DNA of 64,000 nucleotides from Cristatella mucedo (taxonomy: Eukaryota > Bryozoa > Phylactolaemata > Cristatellidae), in NCBI GenBank assembly GCA_009760855.2, contig WPIO01000093.1, positions 901,001 through 965,000 of the forward strand. The letters run 5' to 3'. A model generated the notes under the pieces. That model ran no database searches. It had not been told where the DNA came from and saw nothing but the letters and a program-made list of their open reading frames with translations. Shown here piece after piece: positions 1 through 11,104 of the stretch (position 1 is the stretch's first letter; every line of letters starts with the position of its first letter). Position numbers and translations under genes: made by a program.

Positions 1-1242
1 GTATTAAATGAGTGCAGCATTGTAAAGATTTTTTGTAAGAGGTGCTGCATTTCTACTTTATCTGCACACGTCTGCACCCAGCAGCAATCGCCCTAGAGAT
101 GTGAAGCATTCCAGTGTGGAAAAGTTGAGTTTTATATCAGTTCTGTGGCCCTTTAATTCTACTGCAGTTCGCATTCAAGAGGTAATAGGAAGCCAGTAAG
201 CCATAATAGCTTTAAGCCACAGACACGAATCCCACTGAAGGGAAGCATCGATGATGAGGCAGTGGCTTTCTGACTGAGTACTTTGCCACTGTGGTGCTAG
301 ATGATGATTGATCACCCACCTGTACACATCTACCTTGCCTCATTGGCTTTGCCTGCATTTGGTTCTGCTTGGACGCCTGCTAACTGATAAGTACATATGC
401 TTTCAGTGGACTCCGCCGGGTATGACCAGTGCTGACAGGCAGCAACAGAGTGAAGGGGGGAAAACCGAGCTCTCTTTGATGCACTTTGCCGTAAGTCTTT
501 TACTTCTCAGTCGTTGTAAGCAGTGCATTGACTATTGTGTGTGCTAATCTGGCAGGACTTTGCTCATTGTATTCCCCCACTCGCCGTATTAACTCTTGTC
601 TTCCAGATTGCCGGTTGAGCTACTTGACAGTAGCCAGTGCAGCCATGTTTTACCGTTTTCTCGCCGTCTTTCACTGCCGTGTGCCAGCTTTGCTACAGAT
701 CATGCTAATCTGTAGCTGTTGTTCTGTGTGCTCGGCCAGCGTTTGCATGCTAAGTATGCTGTATCATGCAGGTGATTGTGCCCACGGTCATCATTTGTTA
801 CTCCCTACACTTCTGTAAGAACCAGTGGCCACCTTATTCCAGACCTCTCAGACGGCTCCTCATTTCAATACTATATTCGTGCATGCCTTTTTTCGTGCTA
901 ATTCTTATTCCTCGATGAATCGTCTTATCCTATTGCACTTGCGGGCGGTGATATGAGTAGACATGATTGCCCTCTCACAACCTGAGCATTGCGGCCCAAA
1001 GCATGCTCAACAGGCAGTTGCCAGGCAGAAGTCACCTTCTTGACCAGATGCTCACTCGACACAGCTGTATATAGTTTCGTTAGCTCCAGCTCACCGGCAG
1101 TAGATTTTGGCTAGATTTTTGTGTGAGCCCCTGTTGCTGCCACGATACAACATTGCAGTGAGCTGCGCAGCTTGAGTTGTGCCACCGAGAGCTCAGGAAT
1201 AACTGACCGTGCTATGAGTCTGCTGTCAGTGCCGAGAGAGAC

Positions 1243-1244
<2 letters not shown>
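1..1244. other. no gene recognised
   Basis: Reading both strands I see only short open frames without recognisable motifs, and no repeat shared with the rest of the window. It may be intron or intergenic sequence upstream of the plus-strand exon near 2.4-2.9 kb. Confidence 0.4.

Positions 1245-1318
<74 letters not shown>
1245..1318. repeat. (GA)n microsatellite
   Basis: Essentially perfect AG dinucleotide run of about 74 bp, directly abutting the 3' end of a LINE-A copy. Apparent Glu-Arg repeat frames across it are artefacts. Confidence 0.97.
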
Positions 1319-1321
<3 letters not shown>

Positions 1322-1440
1322 CATTATGATTTTACTCACCATTCAATTGCATTTCCCTTTGCAGCAAATGTAAAGCGCCTAGTGAGAGATTAAGTTCTCT
1401 GAGGGCACTTTATCAAGTGCATTATTATTGTTATTATCTG
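1319..1440 (+). mobile_element. LINE-A 3' end, 5'-truncated
   Basis: Carries the LINE-A terminal signature in plus orientation: 'gcaaatgtaaagcgcct', then 'ttctctgagggcactttat', then an ATT-rich tail. The same block closes the long LINE-A copy that ends near 46135. Only about 120 bp remains. Confidence 0.8.
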
Positions 1441-2401
1441 ACAGAGTGCGAGCCTTGGGTACTGCCGATGCTGCTACCTTTTGTCGCCGAGCCATCTAAT
1501 ATGCGTACAGTTTGGTTGATTCGTCAGCATGGCCTGAATCCATTGCTTTGGTTGGTCCGATGCGTCAGATTTTTTGCTTGTTTTTTTACAGCTCGCGAAT
1601 CCCACGTGGAAACCACCGGAACACAGCGCTGCCTACCTGAGCTGTATCAGGGAGCAGGGTTCGTGCAATAGAACATTTCTGCGTGCCTGCCTGTGTGCAG
1701 GGTTATGTCTTTGTTTTGCATCGGGATTCCATGCCGAGCTGTCTCACATCCACTCGCTTTATCGAGGAAGGGTTGTGTGTCGTCCAGCACATGTGGCCAC
1801 TGAGTTTATGTCTTTCATTCTACTCTCGGTCGGGACTGTTTGCTTTGCTTAAGCCGATAGCGCCTCGTTGCTGCATGCACCTGCTTCTTGGTGTGCCTAG
1901 CTTGAGCTTCTCTGCCCCCCCCCAGCACCTCGCCTGGCTACAAGCCATGTGCAGCAGCAGACGAGGAAGCTCGTACGTGCCTCCCTGCCTCGGCTTGGGA
2001 GTCTGCCTCGGCTTGGGCTGTAGCAGCGACAGCTTGCCGGGACAGAACGAGCGCTGCAGTTTGCAGCCTTGCCGTTCGCCACGTTGCAGCCAACCGCGAC
2101 GCTGATGAATTGAGAAGTGGCCAGGCAGCCGCCGGCAACCCGCTGGCTGCAAGCATGCGAGTCGCCAGCTTCGGCCAGGTATGGGCCGAGCCCGCCGCAA
2201 TCGCTAACGCTGGCCTTTCTCGTCCGCCGGGCTCTCTCGGCCGGAGGCTGGGCCCATCGCAAAACTGCCGCTCGTCGTCGTCACCCGGCGGCAGCCGCCC
2301 GTAGCGGCCCGTAGCGTGCTGAGCGCCGCCGCCAGCGACCTGACCGTTCGTTGTAGGGCGGCAGCATCGTCGGTGGCGCTGTCAGCAGCACCCAGCACTC
2401 G
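1441..2401. other. unassigned, becoming GC-rich rightward
   Basis: No recognised gene. From about 1900 the sequence is GC-rich with many overlapping open frames on both strands, as next to the coding exon at 2.4-2.9 kb. It may hold earlier exons of that gene, but none shows a motif that I can support. Confidence 0.3.
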
Positions 2402-2902
2402 ATGATCAGCAGCGGCGGCGGCAGCAGCAGAGGCGGCGGCGATGCAGCCGCCAGGCAAGGCGCCACAGTTGCTGTCGTGCGTGGGGCCGTGTCGCGGCTG
2501 CCCGGCCCTCGAGCGGGCGGCGGCGGCAGCCAAGGAGTGCTGGCCGCAGTGCTGAGGCAGGGCGGCGACGGGCTGGGCAGCCCGAGGAGCGCGGCAACAG
2601 CAGCTGCTGGCGGCGAGGGAGGCAGCAGCAGCCTTCCCGAGTCCGTGATGCAGTCGATCGTTGGCGTCGGTGGCCTTGACCTGTCGTCCGTGCCCAGCTA
2701 CTATTCGAGCGAGATGAGCACGAGCGCCGCGTATATGCACGAGCTGCACCACAGCAACGCGTTCGGCCGTATGGGCTACGACGACCTGGAAGCGGTGCGG
2801 CGAGTGTATCGGCAGCCCGACTTGCCCAGCCTGTCCGACCAGCGGCGTGGCACCGGCGGCGTGAGACTGGACAGCCCGCTCGCGGGCACCAGCCTGGCAT
2901 AG
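2402..2902 (+). CDS. unrecognised protein, probable terminal exon
   Basis: A frame open from 2315 and closed by TAG at 2900-2902 encodes about 166 residues counted from the ATG at 2402. The first half is low-complexity Gly/Ala/Ser-rich. The last ~85 residues are of ordinary composition and look conserved-type: a Ser/Tyr-rich stretch (PSYYSSEMSTSAAYM), then MGYDDLEAVRRVYRQPDLP, then a short Gly/Arg/Ser tail. I do not recognise the family. GC content is far above the flanking sequence. The ATG is only the first in frame. A splice acceptor such as the CAG just before 2398 could equally make this an internal or 3' exon of a longer gene, since no upstream exon is identified. The minus-strand frames across the same bases are compositional shadows with no motif. 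Confidence 0.45.
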   Translation: MISSGGGSSRGGGDAAARQGATVAVVRGAVSRLPGPRAGGGGSQGVLAAVLRQGGDGLGSPRSAATAAAGGEGGSSSLPESVMQSIVGVGGLDLSSVPSYYSSEMSTSAAYMHELHHSNAFGRMGYDDLEAVRRVYRQPDLPSLSDQRRGTGGVRLDSPLAGTSLA

Positions 2903-3712
2903 CTCCTGCCTGCCTGCCTTGACAGCAGCTGCTGCTGCTGCTGCTGCTGTGGGAGCATGGTCAGTGCGTGCATACAGCTGCTGCCCTGCGCTTCGGGTCG
3001 GAGTCACGCAGTCGATGCATCGAGTGGAGCTCAGCTTGACAGCTGTGGTCGCTCAGCCAGCCGCTGGCAATACGCCGCTAGACGGCTCATGTCGCCACGC
3101 CCTGGCCTTCCGCCTGTGGTGGCGTCAGCTGTTTTGTAATTCGCTGTTGAGGGTGCGTTCTCTCTGAGCGTTTGCTCAGCGTGCGTCCTGAGGCTCAGTG
3201 CACTCCTGCAGGAAGTTAGCTCCGCTTGCCGGCATTTTTTCTAACGAGTCATTTTTTTGCGGTGGCACATAATTCCTAGTTAGTCCTGCGACTTGGCCTA
3301 TTTTAATCGATGTACTCGCGATCATGTTGCTTCAGCATGCAGAGCTCCGATCAGCGAGTACGCCGCGGACACGTTGTGCCAAACACGGGGTGACATATCA
3401 TTGCTACCAAGTGTTTGCCACCGGCATTTCTGGTATCCGAGGCTGCACGGTGTGTAGATGTGGTACATGGCTCTTTTGAATGTCGGGCCATTGCTCGGCG
3501 ATGTCTGTGAATGCTAGGGTGCACACATGCAGAATGGCCGATGTGTCAGCTGAGATTCTGTGCAATTGATAGTGATGCTACGAAGCACTGTGATACGAGG
3601 AAAATGGTGGAAATGTATTTCTGTGAATGGATTGGCTCGTTATTAAGATCATGATTGTGACCGGTCTCAGGCTTTTACGGTTGGTACCACGTGGCCTTCA
3701 CCTTCCCGTGTC

Positions 3713-3714
<2 letters not shown>
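2903..3714. other. 3' flank of the plus-strand exon
   Basis: Short CTG run at 2925-2948, then ordinary sequence. No clear AATAAA polyadenylation signal was found. Presumably 3' UTR and intergenic sequence. Confidence 0.3.
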
Positions 3715-4069
<355 letters not shown>

Positions 4070-4362
4070 GGGGTCATAATTGTTGGCTGCCCATTTTGCA
4101 CCGAATGCAGCTTTGGCTTTGATTGCTTTGTGGAAACGGCTCTTATCTAATGACCACGTCTTGGCAGTTTTCTGCATACGACATGCAGACCTCTTTGTCT
4201 GTGGGTGGCTTTATGTGACACGAAACCACTTGCTTCCCTACCTAGATAGCACTCTTTGACGTGACTTTGGTTTAGAGTACGTGTCAAATTTGTGTTTCTT
4301 CGTGTAATGTGCACAGGACTGACCATGATTGTTGGTGTCGAAATCTAAGATATTCTTTGGCA

Positions 4363-5220
4363 AATAATTGTAATAATAATGGAATTTGTATAAAGTGCCC
4401 TAAGAGAACTGAATCTCTGTCTGGGCACTTTGCATGTGCTGTATAGGAAGTGTGTCAATTGCTTTAATTATGTGATAGCATGTGCAGTGGCAGCACGAAT
4501 AACCACAGAAAGGACAATGCCCAAGGACCCAGCTAATACTGTGAGGAATGGGAGAGTTGTTGTCTTCCTTTTAATGCCGTAAAATTAAGGTATGTCGTGA
4601 ATGTATTAGGGAGTGAGTTCCAGGCTTTGGAAGCATACGAAATAAATAAAGCCGAGGTCTGCAGAGGATTTTTGGTTGGTTTGGCACAGTCTGCAGTCAG
4701 AAGACTGAGTGTGTGGTGCAATGCCTTGTGAGTGTGGGATGCAATGCCTGATGCTTGATTGGGGAGTTTTCGGATAGAACGGCTTAAGCAAGATAGTGAG
4801 GAAGGGACCTAAAAGTAAGGAACAAAACTTAAAGTCGGTGCACTGCTTGATGGAGAGCCAATGAGGCGAGTGGGAAATGGTGCAATGTGAGAGTTGTGAC
4901 GTTGACGACCGACAAGCCTGGCTGCAAATTGTTTGCACCAGCTGTGAGAGCACCTTTTTTCAGAGGCCAGAAGACCTGCGAGTAGTGAGTTACAGAAATC
5001 GAGATGGGGTACCGGAGATGCATGAACCAGCTTGGATGTGATGTCCCTGTCTCAGCAGGCCCAAAATTTTGCAACGCTACACAGCTGAAAGAGTATATTG
5101 TGTTGTCTGTGGTGCTGACGTGGTCGTCCAGTGAAAGGTCACTTTGGAACATTCACCAAGGTTTCGTGCACATTCAGAATGTGTGCTGGCCGAGATCATT
5201 TTGAGGGTTAGGTTTTTAAA
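4363..5220 (-). mobile_element. LINE-A C-terminal RT region and 3' end
   Basis: Minus strand. The tail (TAATAATAAT) lies at the left, followed by the LINE-A 3' block. Reading leftward from about 4950, conceptual translation shows LINE tail motifs: SPHWLSIKQCTDFKFCSLL (matching HWLPVKQRIDFK elsewhere in the window) and SYASKAWNSLP. Stops and frameshifts make it a dead 5'-truncated copy. Confidence 0.75.
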
Positions 5221-5639
5221 TTCTTAGTATTATATTCAATATGTGTAGGTTCTCTTTATCGTCATTTCCTTGCGGAATATTTGACGCCATCTAAATTTGA
5301 ATGTAACCACTGTACTGTGATTGCATATTGTGCCCGGCAATTATATCGCATAGAGGGAGAGTACGAATTGCGGATAATGGTCAGGGGCCCAAGCAATCGT
5401 TTGAGCAGGCAGCAGCGCGACCGGAGCCTGAGCTAGCCAGAGATTTGCCGCAGCCGGCAGTACTAGAGAGAAAATGTCGCTTTTCGGAAAGATTGTGGAA
5501 GTAAATTCTACACGTAGGCGTTGGGAAGGGTTAAGGTGTGGCTAATGAGGGTCGCCTCCGTAGGTCTGGCTGAAGAGGTGGACCGGGCAGTTTCAGCCAT
5601 TCCAACGAATAACTGCCTGCCATTTGCACAACAAACGTC
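5221..5639. other. no gene recognised
   Basis: Between LINE-A and the degenerate array. No motif on either strand. Confidence 0.4.
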
Positions 5640-5716
5640 AAAACTAAAGTTTAGTTTTCATGCTATACAGAATGGGGCTAAATGTTTACCGACCATACTT
5701 TCTGCAACTTCGCTTG

Positions 5717-5798
<82 letters not shown>

Positions 5799-6680
5799 TA
5801 CGGCCTCCAATAGCCATGGGCGGCCAGCATTTTTGCTCATTCGAATAGCGAAACAGCTGCCATTTCCACAAAAAACTTTTAGCAACCGATTTTAATTCCA
5901 AATTATAGACAACCATGTTCGACGTTTACCCAATAAATTTCATGCGATTTCGCTGGGGCGTTCTCGTGCTATGGCCTCCAGTGGCCCTGCCCAGATAGTA
6001 GCCCTACATAGTAATAGTGCGATGCAGCTGCCATTTCCACAAAACTTCGAACAATTGTGGTTTTCACACCAAATGCTAGAGAATAATGTTCTGGGTTTAA
6101 CCATCAAAGGTCGTAATGACTTCACTTTCGCGTTCTCATGCCATCGCTTCTGATGGCCCGACCCAGATGGCAACCTTAAATCATCTAGCTGCGATACGGC
6201 TGCCATTTCCCTAATAGCAACGAAACTGGCCCGGCCCAATTGGCAGCCCTAAATAGTCAAACTGCAGCTTTCATTTCCACAAAAAACTGCCGTGCAGCTG
6301 CATTTTTTATTGCAAAATATAACAAGCAGTGTTTCAGTTGTTTACTTTCAAATTTCATGCAATTCCTCTTGGGCGTTCTCAAGCTATGGCTTTCCAATGG
6401 CCAGGACCAGTGGCGACGCGAAAGAGGCGATCGCGGGCGGCGAGCTCGCGGTTGAACGACGTGGCAGCGCACAGGTAAAGGAGACCTCTTTGGGTGCGAC
6501 ATCGTCGACCGCTCTGTATTTTCGGACTACAATACAGCTACTGTTTCAGCAATAAATGTGGCGAAACTGCAGTTTTGATTGCATACTATAAAAACACTGT
6601 ACCCGATTTACCTATTAAATTTCACGCGATCGTGCTGACGTTTCACTTCGGAGCCGAAGTGGGTCAACAAATATTCAGTA
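5640..6680. repeat. degenerate tandem array (~155-250 bp unit)
   Basis: The phrases 'gctgccatttccacaaaa', 'atttcatgcgatttcgct..ggcgttctcgtgctatggc' and 'tggccc.gcccagat' recur near 5.6-5.85, 5.85-6.03, 6.1-6.2, 6.25-6.3 and 6.35-6.4 kb, with a weaker relative near 6.63 kb. Copies are diverged and spacing varies. Short frames such as 5971-6153 lie inside it and are not genes. The GTTCTCGTGC/TGGCCC core resembles the array at 51.8-54.7 kb. Confidence 0.6.
5717..5794. repeat. (TC)n microsatellite
   Basis: Pure TC run of about 78 bp inside the degenerate array. Confidence 0.97.
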
Positions 6681-9199
6681 TTCGGTCCAAATACAAGCTG
6701 TCGGGCCGAATAGGAATCGTGGCCACGTGCCACCCGTTTCTGCATATGAGGCAGCTATAAGTTGAGTGGACTGAGGCAACTCTTCCATTAACATTAGTTG
6801 CATTTAAAGATTATTTTGGTAACCGAACTGTAACTGACGATTTATAAGTTGAGTTAGATAGCATCCATTCTTAATTTACACAGACTAGCCGATGATGCAA
6901 GATCCTTTGCAGTTAACTCCTACCTTTAGTTTCTTTATTAAATTTACTACTATACGTTACCTTTGCTTACATTTTCAATTTGAGTGTTATCGGTGAACTA
7001 TTCTGGAAACTATTCGTATTCGCCCAAATAGCTGGTCGATTATTCGTACAGTGAGAGTAAACTGTTCTGTACAGCCCTACTTTATAGGTTTAACCAAATA
7101 TTAAGACATATCTAGTTCCTAATACTAATTATGAAAAAGCTACTAATAATCTCATACGTATATGAAAATATGGTTACGTTTGATGACGTGTGGCTGCCCA
7201 AATCTGTGGCAGTCGGTGTAACATCTGTGCCAATTTAGGAGGAAAGTCTGCCGTGTAAATGCAGCTTTAGGGTGCTACGAATGCCTTCAGTCACCCGAAG
7301 TTGTGCTACCGTCACGTGACACCACAGCAGGACAGTCCCCATGGAGTCAGGACACGACGTGCCAGGATCGGCTAAATAGCTGAGCTGCTGGTCCAATCAT
7401 CCTGCGCCAAGTACTTCTTGGGCAGTTGTCTAGTTGCCCTTGCATTCTGATAATTGCTCACGTCTTCTGCTCTTGCACATCCCAGTCTGCTGACCTACAT
7501 CACAATACTTGAACACAGTTGCCGACTTTGCTTCTACAACAACCCTGTCGGCTGCTTTTGCTCTGCCACTTACTGCTCGGTACCATTGTGTGTTCAATTC
7601 CCTTTGACTAAATTTTTTCTTGTGAAATGGCCTTCACTACGGCCACCAAATGAGTCGACAGACGATCAGGCTTCAATTGGAATGCGACCCGAGTGCTTTG
7701 GACTAACATTCCGTAAACTTTCTAGATTTGCTGATTCAAGGTTTACTGCAGAAAATGAGAAAGCAGGCTGAGTTTGACCAAAATTTCAAACCGTACCTTG
7801 CAGCGAGGCACTTTCTGGGCTTTGGATATGCACGGTAGATATCCGTTGAAAGTAGAGGCAATAGCACGCATACGTTTGGGGCTTTCTAATGGCGAGAGGC
7901 ACTTTAACGATGAAGTATTGACAGTTGTTTAACCAAGTGCCCAAAAGAGGCTCTGCAGAATAAAAAAAGCAGACACTGAAAGGTGGCTGACAAGAAAGGG
8001 AAACTTCTTTGATTCTAGCATACAACTTACCCTGTTATTACCTTAATTAAAATCTTGAGGCTTCCGACCTTACACCAAACCTAACAAACCAAAGTTTACG
8101 AGAATTTCTATGATTTCTTGAAGGTTACTGCTTTTCGAAGCTAGTTCTTTCGCTATTGCTCACGAAAACGGCCTGCTCACTGCCTGGGATATAAAGGGTC
8201 ATTTGAATGATGGGCTCATGTGCCCATCCCGGCAATCTGTCCTAAAAACTACTTTCAGCGGTCTAGCTGCTGATAACACCCACAGTATACGTAAAGTTGT
8301 GAACAAAGGCTAATCAACAGTTTATTTTTATACACGGCAAACCGGTCGTACTGGCCAATAGAACGCACAAGGAGGTGCCATTTAGGCAGCTTTGAGCCAT
8401 TATTTGCACTACACGTACATAATCTCAAAAGAAGGTAGCTTACCGAACAAGATCGAGCATCTATAGTTACTTTACAAGGGTAGCATGCAGCATATTACGG
8501 TTAATTTATTTTTTTTGCTGGCAGAATTACCCAAGTGCACTTTCACTGGAATGTCGATACCAGAATCAGCTGGTGGTCGCAATAAATCAAGATCAGCATA
8601 CTGACCTCGACGATAAGGTTTCTCACGACATTCCACGATTTGTGCAAAATGAAGTCACAGCAGAATAATAGCTCAACACGATGCTGCCGGGAGGGGCCAG
8701 TTTTCTAGCCGGCAGAGCAGCAGGCAATCGATCGTCGGGGTTTCGAAAATACACCAGCAAGAGGAAAAAGAAGCATTCGTCAAGAAGAGGGATAGCTTCG
8801 GTCAAGTAATCACTCCCGAGAAGATCGGACATCAAAGGACCGCTTCAGTGGAAGGAGAAAATACCAGACCGGCTCCTAAAGCACGATCAGGGCTCGACCG
8901 GGCTCGAGCCACGAGTCTGGAAAGAAACGCAAACCACAGTGGATAAGCAGACAGGCCGAGGCCCATTGCCGGAAAGCAGACTGCCGGTTAAAAGCACACT
9001 CGGCATGCCTCGCGACGTGCAAAGAAATCAGTTGGCTGGCGAGAAGCAGCACAGCCAAGCATGACGCAATGCCTCACAATCGCCAGGCTTATGCTACACA
9101 CAGCATTGCCGTACAGACACTTATAAGGCTCTCTCCACGTCTACCGTCAGCAATCTGACTTCTAAGAACGAAAAGCCAAGAAGAGACCAGATAAGTTGA
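6681..9199. other. 2.5 kb without a recognised gene
   Basis: AT-richer sequence with many stops on both strands. The only possible exon is on the minus strand at about 7791-7953, which has a good polypyrimidine/AG and a GTACGG donor but no family match (see findings). No transposon signature was seen. Confidence 0.35.
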
Positions 9200-9676
9200 C
9201 TATACACGGACAACAGCATGTCAATGCAAAAGAGTCAACGAATCCAGTGGTCCCTTAGCGGGCACAGTTTGCAGGTACCACGCGGCGGCCACACGTGGTA
9301 CTTGCATGACGCTCACCACTGCAGCCCAGCGCTAAAGTATTCTTTGCAAAAAGGGCCACAGCTAGTGAGTTGGTCAAATGCTATAGCTCACACACGGTCA
9401 AAGCAGGCAAAGCCAGACTTCGTGGCCGCGTGCGAACTCGGTACAACATTAACGGTAAAATCTCGAGCGACACCGCCTGGACCACCAAGCGGGTCACACT
9501 TCAAACAAATGGTCATATTCGGAGTCTCGAGCCATCAAGGCGAAGTCGATATCGCTAAAAAGCAAGGACGCAGAAGAAGACCAGCACGTGACCGCAGTCC
9601 TGGTGCGCGGTCACGGCGAGCTGCTGCTATCCTTATATCATGCGAGTCGTAGAGCGTCGCTCCTAGTGTGAGAGCG

Positions 9677-9718
<42 letters not shown>

Positions 9719-10051
9719 AACCAAGAGAGCGACCGTCGTAGCGAACTGCAACGAGACACAGACGGGCGATGACGGCGTGCCTGCGAGCGAAAGCACGACG
9801 ACGAGACATGCAGCGCACGCGAGTCGCCTACGATCGAAGAGCAGCAGCAGAAGGCAGAGGGCGCGGCAAGCGCCAGCCGTGGCGACTGCTTTTTTTTGCG
9901 TGCGACCGACGCCGACGTGCCAGTGGGTGGGCGGCCGAGACTTTGCGAATGCTTCGTAAGCGCAGCTGAGAGCTGCAGCCACCAGCGACCGCAGGTCCCA
10001 TTAAGCTCTGCCCGCCTGCTGCCATCCGTAGGTTTCAGCTCCGACCGCTAA
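9200..10051. other. GC- and CpG-rich stretch, function unknown
   Basis: From about 9.55 to 10.0 kb CpG is frequent and frames are open on both strands. None carries a domain. This could be a promoter or first-exon region, or GC-rich intron. The (TC)n run at 9679-9716 lies inside. Confidence 0.25.
9679..9716. repeat. (TC)n microsatellite
   Basis: Pure TC run of about 38 bp. Confidence 0.95.
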
Positions 10052-10102
10052 GGGGGGGGGGGGGGGGGGGGGAGGGGGGGGGAGGGGGAGGGGGGGGGGG
10101 AG
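10052..10102. repeat. poly(G) tract
   Basis: About 51 bp almost entirely G on the plus strand, with four single A interruptions. G-quadruplex forming in principle, and a likely sequencing trouble spot. Confidence 0.95.
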
Positions 10103-10702
10103 GTGGTGTGTGCTTGCGTGTGCAGAGCTCCAGGTGGATGGCAAAAGCAGTTCTTCGGATCTTTCGGCAGCGACCCCTACACGACAGGGCGAGCTACAAC
10201 AGGCAAAGAGTCCCACTTAGGCCACGCCAACAGGCCCTGTGCTAACCCACGGCTATAGACGATCGTTGGTGCCAGACCGAGGTTTTAACACGGGCAACAG
10301 CTCTCTAAGCTGCAGTCAGGAGAGAAGCAAGTGGCAAAATCTCGGACGGCCGCCGGGGCGCGCAGCAGGCAGGGCTGCCGGCGGCAGTCACGTGAGCACC
10401 AGTGCCGGCACCACGAGGACTCGTGGCAAGGGGACCGTCTAACCCTCAACTTGCGCCGGTATCGGCAAGACGATCAGGTGGAGCGGCCAACGCTCGGCAG
10501 GCAGCTGCAGCGTCTAAGGCTAGACAACTATTTAATACTAATTTTAATAATAAGCATCCATAATAGGTAATTCGATGATAAATACACGAACGGAGGCAAG
10601 CCGAAGAAGAAGCAGCAGCAGCTCATCGACAGACATGCAACGAATGGGCACAAACTGCTACGCAGCAGACCAAGCTTGGTGGCCACGTCCCCTGCCAGGC
10701 TC

Positions 10703-10703
<1 letters not shown>

Positions 10704-10770
<67 letters not shown>
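10704..10770. repeat. (CA)n microsatellite
   Basis: CA run with one 'aac' interruption near 10738. Confidence 0.95.
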
Positions 10771-10774
<4 letters not shown>

Positions 10775-10946
10775 TTTAAGTCATTAAGTCTGCTTGTACA
10801 GAGATACACCATACAGTGCCATTGTCAGCACAGCCTCACGGTCATAACCTATCGAAGAATGTTGACTAGCAGAATTTCCGACGGCCATACGCAGCAGGCG
10901 TACCGGAGTGCATCGGCCACCGTCGCCGCTCAAACTCTGGACTCAA

Positions 10947-11104
10947 CTACGGCTGCTTGCTGCTCCCTCGGCTGCTCGCTGCTGCTGCTGCAGCTGCTGC
11001 TGCAGCTGCTGCTGCATCCCGTGTTCGGATGCTAGCTTCCAAGTTCGCGATTGTACCTGCCACCTTCTCCTTGCTCAGGCCGACAACAGCCAGGCACAGC
11101 GAGG
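10947..11104 (-). CDS. possible exon 15: KH-like segment with poly-Ala tail
   Basis: After a TTCTTTTTAG acceptor the frame, in the phase-1 register left by exon 14, reads SLCLAVVGLSKEKVAGTIA..LEASI, then an alanine run from the CTG repeat, and stops at 10947. The hydrophobic-Gly-x-x-x-x-Val pattern resembles the KH-like units of the long exon and of the region after the macro domains in PARP14-type proteins. A GTACAA donor at 11056 could instead end the exon after 48 nt. If the stop is used the protein would lack a catalytic domain. Confidence 0.3.
10976..11012. repeat. (CTG)n repeat
   Basis: Interrupted CTG/CAG triplet run. On the minus strand it would read as alanines in the tentative exon 15. 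Confidence 0.85.

Noticed and set aside
2204-3007. 267-codon minus-strand frame
   Set aside because: Antisense to the plus-strand exon; Ala/Gln-rich, no motif, and the plus frame has the better-composed C-terminus.
9638-9982. Minus-strand frame with a leucine-rich, signal-peptide-like stretch
   Set aside because: It runs straight into the (GA)n repeat and has no downstream mature domain.
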